DNA of 40,590 bases from assembly GCA_945890885.1 (NCBI GenBank), contig CAMDDF010000006.1, positions 1 to 40,590 of the forward strand, read 5' to 3'. Under the pieces are notes generated by a model. The model searched no databases. It worked only from the letters and a program-made list of their open reading frames with translations, and was not told the DNA's origin. Made by a program: the position numbers and the translations under genes. Position 1 is the stretch's first letter. The number at the start of each line of letters is the position of its first letter. The DNA comes from Candidatus Kuenenia stuttgartensis (GTDB taxonomy: Bacteria > Planctomycetota > Phycisphaerae > Sedimentisphaerales > CAMDDF01). Positions 1-9,347 of the stretch are shown here, one piece after another.

Positions 1-44
1 TGGTCGTCGTTAAACGCCACAATAACAATTTTTCAGGAGGCTCT

Positions 45-1106
45 ATGGTAAAGTATATCGGTTTTGACATTGATTGCAATAAGGTAGTTGCATGCGTAGT
101 GCAGCAGTCAAGAAACGATTATTTCGAGACATTCGGCAGCGACATTGATTCGATGCAGAAGTTTCTGAAAAAGCAAAAAAGCCCCGGCATCGAAATCCGG
201 CTTGCTTTTGAGATAAGCGGTCAGGCGGGCTTTATCTACGATTCTCTAATTGGCAGTGTCGATGTGATAAAAGTTGCCAATCCTTATAAGACTACCTGGA
301 TATACCGAACATCCAAAAAGACAGACTCTCTTGATGCAAGAAAGCTTGCGGTATTGATGAGCATAGACGAACTGCCTGAAGTTTATATGCCGTCTAAGGA
401 AGTCAGGCAGTGGCGGAGTCTGATAAATCACCGCAAGAAGCTAGTCGATAATGCCTGTCAGACAAAGAATCGCATCAGAGCTATTATCAAATCTCAGGGA
501 TTGAATAAAGGTTTTTATAAGGGCAGCCTGTGGACAAAGACCAATCGTCTATGGCTTAAGAGTTTATTTGAGAATAACGATTCATTCGAGCTATGGCGAT
601 TGGAATTAAGCAATTACATAGTAAGCCTTGAGGCTCTTGAAAAGCAGATATCCGGTACGACGGAATATCTTGACGGTTATCTTGCAAAACAGCCCGGCGC
701 AGTTTTACTGATGAGTATTCCCGGAGTAGGTCCAAGGACAGCAGAGGCGATACTTGCTTATACAGACAATATAGAGCGTTTCAGCAATTATAAGAAGTAT
801 TGCAGCTATTTCGGATTGACGCCTAAACTTGACCAGAGCGGTATGACAAGAAGAGTCGGGCATATAAGCAAACAGGGCCCATCCGTTGTTCGATGGGTAT
901 TGTGCGAGAGCAGCTGGAAGGTTGTGCGGTATGTTCCTGCGATGAAGGCTTTTTACGAGCGTGTTATGTCCGGCCAGAAGTCGAGGAAGAAGATAGCGAT
1001 AGTTGCCGTTTGCAGGAAGATGGTAAGCGTAATGCGTGCGATGCTGATAAGCGGCGAGCTGTTTAATGAGTCTATGATAAATGAAGAAATGCTGAAGTCG
1101 GCTTAG
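45..1106 (+). mobile_element. IS110/IS1111-family transposase (intact ORF)
   Basis: 353 aa; N-terminal GFDID DEDD-type start, KTDSLDARKLA, C-terminal IPGVGPRTAEAILAYTDNIERFSNYKKYCSYFGLTPKLDQSG...GHISKQGPSVVRWVL typical of the Transposase_20 domain; SD aggagg before ATG. Confidence 0.93.
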
Positions 1107-1578
1107 AAAAACAGGAAAGTTTTTTGCAGGTGAAATTATGGTCAGCATCCCGGTCGTAGTGTAATGTGGGTTCCTGAAAATCGGAAGATCACGCCGCGGA
1201 GAATGGGAGCTTTGGCCGTCGTATTTATCTTAATGTGCCGCTTAATGATGGTGAGCACGAATAGGAGTTTGGGAATTATCCTGCAAAAAGATTTTATCGT
1301 ATTTTTTGTCCTTGCCCCTGTTTTTTTGAGAACGGGCTGCGGACAAAAATACTCGGTTGTCCGGCTTGAAGAGAAAAATAAGGAAAATATAAAAATGAAT
1401 AAAACTTAAAAAACTAAAATTTACCACTTGACCGGCTCATGTTCATAGGATTACGCAGATTTCGAGGATTTTTTTGTTTAATAATAGATGAGGAAAGATT
1501 ATAATTCTGCAAAGTTGGGTGTTTGATGGGTAGGAATTATGTATAAGGGCTGCCTCGGGCAGAGAAAGGGAACATGCG

Positions 1579-2337
1579 ATGTATTGTCCAAAATGCGGTA
1601 AAGAAAATTTTGAGGGAGCGGATTTATGTCTGCATTGCAGTTGGGTGCTAAACGGTATTTCGGCAACTGAGGTTCGGCCTGATGCAAAAACCAGCGGGTT
1701 TGCGATAACGGCTCTTGTTCTGGCTATTTTAAGTTTGTTCACTTGCGGCTTACTGATTTTGCCTGCATTGATTTTCGGTATCATTGCGATGGTCAAAATT
1801 GAAAAAAGCGGCGGAAAATTAAAAGGTAAAGGCTTTGCGATTACCGGGCTGGTAACTCCGGCAATTATATTCCCGATGGCTATGATGCTGGGAATTTTGA
1901 TGCCTGCGATAGGAAAGACAAGGCAACTGGCACAAAGAATACATTGCCAGGCGAATGTTAAGGGTTTAGGCTGTGCAATGCAGGTTTATGCAAATGACTA
2001 TAATGAAAAATATCCGGCATCTTTGCAGTGGTGTGATTTGCTGATTAAATATGAAGATGTTCAAAAAGCCCAATTCAATTGTGCAGCTGCTGAGAAAGGT
2101 ACTTGCAATTATGCCATGAACAAAAATATTGAAAAATTTGGTGTGGCATCGCCGGCTCAGATGGTTTTGCTGTTTGAAAGCAAGCCGGGATGGAATCAGG
2201 CCGGCGGGCTTGAATTGCTAACGACAGATAATCATTGCGGTGAAGGATGCAATATTTTATTTAATGATGGCCATACAGAATTCGTCAAAAGAGCTGATTT
2301 GAATAATTTGTTGTGGACAGTCGAAGAGAAAAAATAG
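1579..2337 (+). CDS. DUF4190-like membrane protein with H-X9-DG pseudopilin-like C-terminus
   Basis: Zinc-ribbon N-terminus (CPKCGKENFEGADLCLHC), GFAITALVLAILSLFTCGLLILPALIFGIIAMVKI repeat typical of DUF4190, C-terminal ILFNDGHTEFVK. Confidence 0.75.
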   Translation: MYCPKCGKENFEGADLCLHCSWVLNGISATEVRPDAKTSGFAITALVLAILSLFTCGLLILPALIFGIIAMVKIEKSGGKLKGKGFAITGLVTPAIIFPMAMMLGILMPAIGKTRQLAQRIHCQANVKGLGCAMQVYANDYNEKYPASLQWCDLLIKYEDVQKAQFNCAAAEKGTCNYAMNKNIEKFGVASPAQMVLLFESKPGWNQAGGLELLTTDNHCGEGCNILFNDGHTEFVKRADLNNLLWTVEEKK

Positions 2338-2348
2338 AAGGGGAAATT

Positions 2349-3002
2349 ATGAACAAATATTTTAATTATACAGATGTGTTAGGCTACGGCTGGCGTGTGA
2401 TGGGTAGAAATATAGGATTTTTCATTGGGCTTGGATTTTTGTATTTCGGAATTGTTGTGGTTTTGTCGATTCCGGAAATGATTCTTCAGCATATGAAAAA
2501 CAAAGAGCCTTCCCTTATAGTTGCGATGGTATTGGTAATGATATTAAGGTGCATCGTCCAAACCGTTCTGGTGATAGGCATATTCAAGATTGCACTTTCA
2601 TTTTGTGATGGTGTCAAGCCTTCTATCGGTAAGCTTTTTGACGGCTTTGATTGTTTCTGGCGATTTATTGGAACATGGTTTCTTTATAGCTTGATAGTTC
2701 TGGGTGGTGTTTTACTGCTGATTGTGCCGGGGGTAATCTGGTCGATTAAATTTGGAAAATGCTGGTATTTCGTGATTGATAAAGGTATGGGGCCTGTTGA
2801 GGCATTAAAGGCCAGTAGCAGAATAACATCGGGAGTCAAATGGGATCTGTTAGGATTCAGTATAATGTGTATGCTAATAAATTATCTTGGAATTCTTTGC
2901 CTGGTTATTGGGATTTTTGCAACGTATCCAATGATTCTTGTTGCCGGTGCGCTTGTATATCGGCAGTTGGCTGCGCAGACGGCATTACTCGAAACGGTAT
3001 AG
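2349..3002 (+). CDS. Multi-pass membrane protein, function unknown
   Basis: Several hydrophobic segments; ATG at 2349 preceded by a purine-rich RBS (agaaggggaaatt); immediately downstream of the preceding CDS. Confidence 0.65.
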   Translation: MNKYFNYTDVLGYGWRVMGRNIGFFIGLGFLYFGIVVVLSIPEMILQHMKNKEPSLIVAMVLVMILRCIVQTVLVIGIFKIALSFCDGVKPSIGKLFDGFDCFWRFIGTWFLYSLIVLGGVLLLIVPGVIWSIKFGKCWYFVIDKGMGPVEALKASSRITSGVKWDLLGFSIMCMLINYLGILCLVIGIFATYPMILVAGALVYRQLAAQTALLETV

Positions 3003-3100
3003 AAAAATTGAATTGTCATTCGCCCATTCGGGAGGTGTGAAAAGGGATTCAAAAGAGAGATCCCTCGTCGCTACGCTCGCTCGGGATGACAACGGCGTAT

Positions 3101-3130
3101 TATCCGGTCGCTTCCACGACTCGGCTTCAA
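3101..3130. repeat. Dispersed intergenic repeat R1 (tatccggtcgcttccRcgactcggctt), copy 1
   Basis: Near-identical to 4288..4317 and 9224..9253. Confidence 0.8.
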
Positions 3131-3173
3131 TATGGAATTGAAAATTTTACAGCATACCCGTTGGAGGACAATT

Positions 3174-3854
3174 ATGAGAAAGTCGATGTTGTTTTTGTTG
3201 TCGCTGGTCATTGGCAATTTGCTTCTTTCAATATGTTATGCTCATCAGCCTCGGATTGTGTATAAGACGCAAATATCTCAGGCGAATCCAATTATTGTAA
3301 CAAAGCCTGAGATTTCGCAGGCGTTCTATGCGGAGCTAAAAGGGCAGCCTGAATACTACTCTATCGGTTCCGATAAGGAATTTAATCTGTATGTCAGGAT
3401 TTTGTCGCCTAAAATGACAGGCGCGAAAAAGGATTTCTCCGTTGAGATTATCAAGGACGCAAATGCGATTGCTATGCTCGACGGTTTGGGTTCTGCGTGG
3501 ACGGAGTTTTATGAGCCGTTTGTCGGAGATGATTACTGGCAGGGGCCCGAATTTGAAAAACATCAGCCTGGGGGCGAATATATCATTAAAGTTTCCAGCC
3601 CGGATAACAGAGGAAAATATGTTCTTGTTGTCGGGCGGGCAGAGGCATTTCCGCTGAATGAATCGCTGAAGCTCTTTGTTTCTCTGCCGCAGCTAAAACA
3701 CTATTTCGGCAAGTCAGGTTTTACCGCATTTTTGAATCTGGTCGGTTTTTTTTGGCTCACATTGATAATTATTCTATCGCTTATGATTTTTGGGGTAGTC
3801 TGGGTAGTCAAAAAATTTAAGAAGAAAAGGCAATACGCAAAGTTTTTGCCATAG
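3174..3854 (+). CDS. Secreted/periplasmic protein with C-terminal TM anchor, function unknown
   Basis: ATG at 3174 with SD ggagg; signal peptide MRKSMLFLLSLVIGNLLLSICYA; C-terminal TM followed by KKFKKKRQ. Confidence 0.65.
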   Translation: MRKSMLFLLSLVIGNLLLSICYAHQPRIVYKTQISQANPIIVTKPEISQAFYAELKGQPEYYSIGSDKEFNLYVRILSPKMTGAKKDFSVEIIKDANAIAMLDGLGSAWTEFYEPFVGDDYWQGPEFEKHQPGGEYIIKVSSPDNRGKYVLVVGRAEAFPLNESLKLFVSLPQLKHYFGKSGFTAFLNLVGFFWLTLIIILSLMIFGVVWVVKKFKKKRQYAKFLP

Positions 3855-3881
3855 ATGGACACTGATTAACACAGATTTTAA

Positions 3882-3921
3882 AAGAAGTCAGAAACTGGAT
3901 ACCCGCCTGCGCGGGTATGAC
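3882..3921. repeat. Short REP-like palindromic repeat (ggatacccgcctgcgcgggtatgacag)
   Basis: tacccgcctgcgcgggta palindrome in intergenic DNA; this type of element gives the spurious HTRAGGYPV translation. Confidence 0.6.
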
Positions 3922-3990
3922 AGTGGTGAAGGATTGCGTTTAATGTAAGTATTCGACCCCATTGGGGTCTAGAGGTGTGACGGATTATTT

Positions 3991-4013
3991 TACCCCCAGT
4001 TGCACTGGGGGCT
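3991..4013. repeat. Intergenic G/C hairpin repeat (acccccNNNNNNgggggcta), copy 1
   Basis: tacccccagttgcactgggggcta; same layout at 4103 and 9258. Confidence 0.65.
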
Positions 4014-4102
4014 ATCGTTATTAAACGCCTTCGGAGTTTTGGAATTCCTATCAGAAAAAGACAGCGTGTGCAAACAAGTTGCACACCCGAACTACAATAA
4101 TA

Positions 4103-4130
4103 AACCCCCGAATGAATCGGGGGGCTAACG
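4103..4130. repeat. Intergenic hairpin repeat R3 (aacccccgaatgaatcggggggctaacg)
   Basis: Near-identical to 9258..9287; inverted-repeat core. Confidence 0.75.
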
Positions 4131-4252
4131 AGTATCAATGGTCGTTAGTTTTGAGTTTTTAGCCGAGGAAATAACCACCCCTGCCTTTGGCCACCCCTCC
4201 TTGGCAGGAGGGGAGCTTAATTATCCGTCGCTTGCGCTTTCGGCTACTGTTG

Positions 4253-4281
4253 TATCGTGTCGCTCGCGCTCCACGCTTTCA
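4253..4281. repeat. Intergenic repeat R2 (tatcgtgtcgctYgcgctccacgctttca)
   Basis: One mismatch to 9318..9346. Confidence 0.8.
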
Positions 4282-4287
4282 TTGTAC

Positions 4288-4317
4288 TATCCGGTCGCTT
4301 CCGCGACTCGGCTTTAA
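4288..4317. repeat. Dispersed intergenic repeat R1, copy 2
   Basis: tatccggtcgcttccgcgactcggctt, see 3101 and 9224. Confidence 0.8.
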
Positions 4318-4426
4318 TAATAGGGTTTTCGCGGTTGTAAATAATGGCAAGTAAGTGGTTGCGATATTTTGTGGGTAGGGTTAAAATGGCGGTGTCCCTT
4401 TTTATTGTTCAATATATGGGCCGAAA

Positions 4427-6859
4427 ATGAAAGAATTGCCAAACGACCCTATACAATTTGCCGCACTTGTTGCCCATCAGCTTAAAGGGCCCATCGCGGC
4501 GGTGAGCAGTCTTTTGCAGACTGTGCTGGGGGAATTGGCTGGCCCAATCACGCCGAAACAGCGGGAAATCCTCGAAAAAGCAATTAGCAGATGCGATGAA
4601 TCTTTGGCGGCGGCGCAAAGGCTGTTGACGATTTCAAAGGCGATTAACAATCCTGAGGCTTTTCAGGGCAGGGCGGATTTAGTTCCGATCATCAGAGAGG
4701 CGATGGAAAGATATGCCCAGCTTTTCAAGAATCAGCATATCGAAATTAAAGCGGATTTTAATTTGCAAAGCGCGATGGCTGTGGGAAATGGTGCGGCATT
4801 GTCCGAGGTTGTCGAGGCATTGTTGAATAACGCGGCGAAATATACGCCGGATCATGGGGTTGTAGAAATAAAGGTCGGCAGCGAGGATGATAAATTTAAG
4901 ATAACCGTTGCGGATTCGGGGATAGGGATACCGCAGGCGGATATGCATAAACTTTTTCAGCCGTTTTACAGGTCGGCTTCTGCGCGGGAGTCGTCGAGGC
5001 CGGGGACGGGGCTTGGGCTTTATTATGTGAAAGCTATCGCGGAGGCTTGCGGCGGAAGTGTTTCTGTCGGCAAGGCGAAAATCGGCGGAGCGGAATTTGT
5101 TATTGAGCTGCCAGCTGCCAAAGATGAAGTTTCGGCAAGCGGCGAATTGATAAAAGGAGAATCTAAAATGCCAGGACTTAAGGTGGTAATAATCGGAGGC
5201 GTCGCGGCAGGGCCGAAAGTGGCTGCGAAGATAATGCGGCTTATGCCGGACGCAGATGTAACGATAGTCGAAAAGGGCAAGCTGCTCTCTTACGCTGGCT
5301 GCGGATTTCCGTATTATATTTCCGGCGTGGTGAAAAATCAGAGCGAGCTTATGAGTTCGTCGGTCGGCGTTGTAAGAGACCCGATATTTTTTCAGAAGGT
5401 TAAAAATATTCACATAATGAATCAGACTGAAGCGATTGAAATTGACAGGAAGGATAAAAAAGTAAAGGTTGTTGATTTGACCAAAAGAGCGGAGTCGTGG
5501 CTTGAATATGATAAGCTTGTTATCGCTACCGGTTCATTGCCGATAATTCCGAAATGTCAGGGGCTGGAGCTTGATAATATATTTACGCTTCACGGGCCAA
5601 GCGATGCCGAGGGCATCAAAGCGGCTGTTGAGCTTACGAAGGCAAAGGATGTTGTAATTGTCGGCGGTGGTTTGATCGGGATTGAAATGACAGAGGCGCT
5701 GACAAAGCGAGGCTGTCGTGTGAGCATCGTCGAAAAGAAAAATCAGATACTGCCGATGCTGGATTTTGAAATGGCAAAGCTGTTCGAAAATCATCTTGAG
5801 TCGCAGGGTGTTAAAGTTTTTACCGATTCGGAGGTGCTGTCGTTTGAAAGCAATGGCGACAAAAAACAAGTGAACTCGGTGGTATGTACCGCAGGCGATG
5901 TTCCTGCTGATATTGTGATTATCGCGGCTGGCATTAAGGCGAATACGCTGCTTGCGGAAAAGGCGGGGCTGGAAATCGGTTCGCTTGGTGCGATAAAAGT
6001 TAATATGAAGATGCAGACAAGCGATGCGGATATTTACGCCGCGGGCGATTGCGTGGAAAGTACGGATATGATTACAAGCAAGCCTTGTTATATTCCGCTG
6101 GGTTCGACGGCGAATAAGCAGGGCAGAATCGTCGCGGTAAATATCTGCGGCGGAAGTGATACTTTTCCAGGTGTGCTTGGTACTGTCGGGTTCAAAGTTT
6201 TTGAATTTTCGATGGGCAGAACCGGCCTATCTGAATCCGGTGCAAAATCGCTGGGTTATGATGCGGTTAGCGTGCTTGCTCCTGGGCCGGATATGGAGCA
6301 TTTTGTGCCGGGTGCTAAATTGCTGATGCTGAAAATAATCGCAGATCGCAAAACCGGCAGGCTGCTTGGTGCTCAGGCAATGGGGCCCGGCGAAGCGATT
6401 AAAAGGATAGATGTCGCGTCGATGGCGATAATGAACAATATGACGGTTTATCAGCTTGCAAATGCGGATTTGTGTTATGCCCCGCCGTTTTCGCCGGTGA
6501 TTGATAATATTATGACCGCGGCCAACATCGCGATAAACAAAATCGAGGGGTATATGGACGGCATCAGCCCGCTTGAGTTTAAGGAAAATCTCGATGCCGG
6601 CGAGGATGTGTATATTCTGGATGTGCGGACTCCGGCTGAATTTGACCGGGTCAGGCTAGCTGGGGCGAATTTGATACCGCTGGCATCGCTGCGAGGCCGA
6701 ATCAATGAAATTCCGAAGGATAGGCCGATAATAACCCTCTGCAATGTTTCTCTTCGCGGATATGAGGCGGCGATTATTCTGAAATCGGCTGGATTTGAGA
6801 ATGTCAAAGTTCTCGATGGCGGGCTTGATATGTACCCTTTTGAAAAGATTTATGTATAA
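4427..6859 (+). CDS. Fusion: histidine kinase (HisKA+HATPase_c), CoA-disulfide reductase/NADH oxidase-like flavoprotein, rhodanese domain
   Basis: H-box AHQLKGPI; HATPase motifs NNAAKYTP, DSGIGIP, GTGLGLYYVK; FAD/NAD motifs VVIIGGVAAGPKVAAKIMR, SYAGCGFPYYISG, VVIVGGGLIGIEMTEAL, IYAAGDC; C-terminal rhodanese ILDVRTPAEFDRVRLAGANLIPL...ITLCNVSLRGYEAA. Confidence 0.88.
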   Translation: MKELPNDPIQFAALVAHQLKGPIAAVSSLLQTVLGELAGPITPKQREILEKAISRCDESLAAAQRLLTISKAINNPEAFQGRADLVPIIREAMERYAQLFKNQHIEIKADFNLQSAMAVGNGAALSEVVEALLNNAAKYTPDHGVVEIKVGSEDDKFKITVADSGIGIPQADMHKLFQPFYRSASARESSRPGTGLGLYYVKAIAEACGGSVSVGKAKIGGAEFVIELPAAKDEVSASGELIKGESKMPGLKVVIIGGVAAGPKVAAKIMRLMPDADVTIVEKGKLLSYAGCGFPYYISGVVKNQSELMSSSVGVVRDPIFFQKVKNIHIMNQTEAIEIDRKDKKVKVVDLTKRAESWLEYDKLVIATGSLPIIPKCQGLELDNIFTLHGPSDAEGIKAAVELTKAKDVVIVGGGLIGIEMTEALTKRGCRVSIVEKKNQILPMLDFEMAKLFENHLESQGVKVFTDSEVLSFESNGDKKQVNSVVCTAGDVPADIVIIAAGIKANTLLAEKAGLEIGSLGAIKVNMKMQTSDADIYAAGDCVESTDMITSKPCYIPLGSTANKQGRIVAVNICGGSDTFPGVLGTVGFKVFEFSMGRTGLSESGAKSLGYDAVSVLAPGPDMEHFVPGAKLLMLKIIADRKTGRLLGAQAMGPGEAIKRIDVASMAIMNNMTVYQLANADLCYAPPFSPVIDNIMTAANIAINKIEGYMDGISPLEFKENLDAGEDVYILDVRTPAEFDRVRLAGANLIPLASLRGRINEIPKDRPIITLCNVSLRGYEAAIILKSAGFENVKVLDGGLDMYPFEKIYV

Positions 6860-6931
6860 TAGGGCAATCGGCTTGAAGTTTTGCCGGCACATTATTATAA
6901 TACCGCTCGAAAATGAAATTAAGGAAAGCGT

Positions 6932-7183
6932 ATGTGTTTAGCGGTTCCAGCTCGAATAGTACAGATTACCGGCGATGACGCGATTGTTGATGCGATGGGC
7001 AATCAGTGGCCTGTCAGGATAACGCTTTGTCCCGGCGTTGTGTGCGGCCAGCTGGTGTTGATTCACGCAGGATTTGCAATTGCTGCGATTGATGAGGAAC
7101 GGGCGCGGGAGATTTGGCCCTTGATTGCGGAGATTGACGAATTCAATGAAGAACAAACGCACAACTATAAGGGTAATGTGTAA
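6932..7183 (+). CDS. hypC: Hydrogenase maturation chaperone HypC/HybG
   Basis: Starts MCLAVPARIV with the conserved N-terminal Cys; 83 aa; coupled to hypD. Confidence 0.93.
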   Translation: MCLAVPARIVQITGDDAIVDAMGNQWPVRITLCPGVVCGQLVLIHAGFAIAAIDEERAREIWPLIAEIDEFNEEQTHNYKGNV

Positions 7184-8247
7184 TGCTTAGAAGAATCCGG
7201 CTGGCACAGCTAATGATGGATAAAGCTTGCAGGAAATTCGGCAGGCCGATTCGGATAATGGAGATTTGCGGTACTCATACCGTAAGTATTTTTCGCAACG
7301 CAATACGGGAATCTATTCCGCCGATGCTGAAAATTCTTTCTGGGCCGGGCTGCTCTGTGTGCGTGACGGATACTGGGTTGCTAGAACAGATATTTTCGAT
7401 TGCACAAAGGAAAGATGTTATACTTGCTACTCGCGGGGATTTGCTAAGTGTTCCGGTTGATTCGGGCCGTCAAAAACTTATGGAAATTCCTAGCACCATA
7501 GCTGTAACGAGCATACTTGAAGCTATTGAGCTTGCGAAAATTCATCAGAATAAGACGGTTGTTTTCGCGGCAATTGGTTTTGGAATATGTGTGCCTGGAA
7601 CGGCGGTAGCTATTGAGCAGGCTCAGCGGGAAGGGGTGGATAATTTTTGCATTATTTCGGGGCTGAAAGAGATTGTTCCAGCAATGAAGGCGCTCCTTAC
7701 TGAAAAGAATCATCAGATAGATGCGTTTCTTTGCTGCGGGAATATGTCGGCGATAAGCGGTTATGATATTTATAATCCGATTATGAATGAGTTCAATGTG
7801 CCGTGTCTGCCGACGGGGTTTGAGCCTATGCAGCTTATCGAGGGTATCGCTGAGATATGCAGGCAGCTTATCGAAGGCAAGGCATCGCAGTGTTATGATT
7901 TTGCGGTGTCTCTGACCGCAGAGGGAAATAAGATCGCTCAAAAATATACGGCGGACTATTTCGATGTCGTTGATGATTATTGGCGCGGCTTCGGCAAGAT
8001 CGAGAAATCGGCATTGAGGCTCAAAGATAAATATGATAAATTTGATGCGCATAAGCGATTCGGAATCAAAAGAACGACGACGGAAGATGTTTCGGGCTGT
8101 CGCTGCGGCGAAGTGATATGCGGTATTATTGAGCCAAGGCAGTGCGATATGTATGGCAAAGAATGTACTCGCCAAAACCCGCTTGGCCCATGTATGGCAT
8201 CATCTGAAGGGGCCTGCCGAACGTGGCAGAAATATTCGAGGAAGTAA
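7183..8247 (+). CDS. hypD: Hydrogenase maturation protein HypD
   Basis: IMEICGTHTVSIFRNAIRE, LSGPGCSVCVTD, LPTGFEPMQLIEGI, C-terminal Cys-rich GCRCGEVICGIIEP...YGKECTRQNPLGPCMASSEGAC. Confidence 0.96.
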   Translation: MLRRIRLAQLMMDKACRKFGRPIRIMEICGTHTVSIFRNAIRESIPPMLKILSGPGCSVCVTDTGLLEQIFSIAQRKDVILATRGDLLSVPVDSGRQKLMEIPSTIAVTSILEAIELAKIHQNKTVVFAAIGFGICVPGTAVAIEQAQREGVDNFCIISGLKEIVPAMKALLTEKNHQIDAFLCCGNMSAISGYDIYNPIMNEFNVPCLPTGFEPMQLIEGIAEICRQLIEGKASQCYDFAVSLTAEGNKIAQKYTADYFDVVDDYWRGFGKIEKSALRLKDKYDKFDAHKRFGIKRTTTEDVSGCRCGEVICGIIEPRQCDMYGKECTRQNPLGPCMASSEGACRTWQKYSRK

Positions 8248-8342
8248 GATATTCAAGTTTTTAGTCTTTAGTGTTGAGTTGAAAGGTGGGCCATACAACT
8301 ATAACTTGGGGGCTTGATTTGAATTGAAAATAGGAGTTAATA

Positions 8343-9183
8343 ATGAAAAAGATTTTGGTTGATTTGGGGTTTTGGCTATTACTGGTGGTTTTAGTCTTTG
8401 TATCGGTGTCTGTGGCAGAAAGTGTTGATAGTAATACTGCCTCAGATGTGAATGATTCACATGGGATACTTTTAGGGAAAGAAAGCGATCCCCTTTATAC
8501 TTGGATGAATTCTCGCTCGGCAATTAAAGACACTTTGATTGCTGGCTTAGCTATGGGTGCTAAGGTTGAAGATGGAAATGTAAGTTATGATAAAATCGCG
8601 ACAGAGTGTATAGCTACCTCACGCCGAGTTAAATCTTATGAGAGTCGGTTTTTTTCTGAAGGATTTTACATCTGAAAAGGTGAAAGGCAAAGATTATGTA
8701 ATGATTGAATGGTATGTAGAATATGAAAAGCCCAACAAATTTTTGATCGAACAGATAGCATGGGCGGAAGGAGTAGCGGATAGATGGATAACTTGCGGTA
8801 AAAAGCATTTTTTTCAGATTGGAGGATGGCTTGAAGATCCGGATGGTGGCTGGAGAAATGAAATAAATAAGTTTTTGACCTTGGAAAAATATATAAATAT
8901 CATGAAGGCTAATGTCGTTGAGTCGGCTGAAAAGTATCGCAATAGAGAGATGGAGCTTTTTGTTTTAAGGTATACTCCAAAGGACATGAAGGCTTTTATG
9001 GATGTCAAAAACTCAGACAATATGAATTATCAGGTGGAACTATGGTTTGACAAAGAATTTATGATTGTGGCGGCATCAGTTAGGATAAAAGATGGCCAGA
9101 AGACGGACATAGAATACAGGCAATTATTTGCGGGCTATAATCGTAAATTTGATATCAAGGAACCAGAAGATGTTATTCAGTAA
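8343..9183 (+). pseudogene. Secreted protein of unknown function, interrupted by a frameshift at an oligo-T run
   Basis: ORF 8343..8675 (signal peptide) and ORF 8638..9183 overlap in different frames at ggtttttttctg (about 8648-8656); no clear independent RBS for the second half. Confidence 0.6.
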
Positions 9184-9223
9184 AAGTAATAATTAATGCC
9201 GTTGTGCATGATGGGAGTTTGTT

Positions 9224-9253
9224 TATCCGGTCGCTTCCGCGACTCGGCTTCTA
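9224..9253. repeat. Dispersed intergenic repeat R1, copy 3
   Basis: tatccggtcgcttccgcgactcggctt. Confidence 0.8.
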
Positions 9254-9257
9254 TTAC

Positions 9258-9287
9258 AACCCCCGCGAATGAATCGGGGGACTAACG
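9258..9287. repeat. Intergenic hairpin repeat R3, copy 2
   Basis: aacccccgcgaatgaatcgggggactaacg. Confidence 0.75.
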
Positions 9288-9317
9288 GCAATCGAATGTG
9301 GTTTGGAAAATTAATGT

Positions 9318-9346
9318 TATCGTGTCGCTTGCGCTCCACGCTTTCA
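9318..9346. repeat. Intergenic repeat R2, copy 2
   Basis: tatcgtgtcgcttgcgctccacgctttca. Confidence 0.8.
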
Positions 9347-9347
9347 G

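Noticed and set aside
1164-1409. 81-aa ORF downstream of the transposase
   Set aside because: No convincing RBS or domain; probably IS-end/intergenic sequence.
3878-4138. 86-aa minus ORF containing HTRAGGYPVSDFF
   Set aside because: Translation of REP-like intergenic palindromes, a common artefact.
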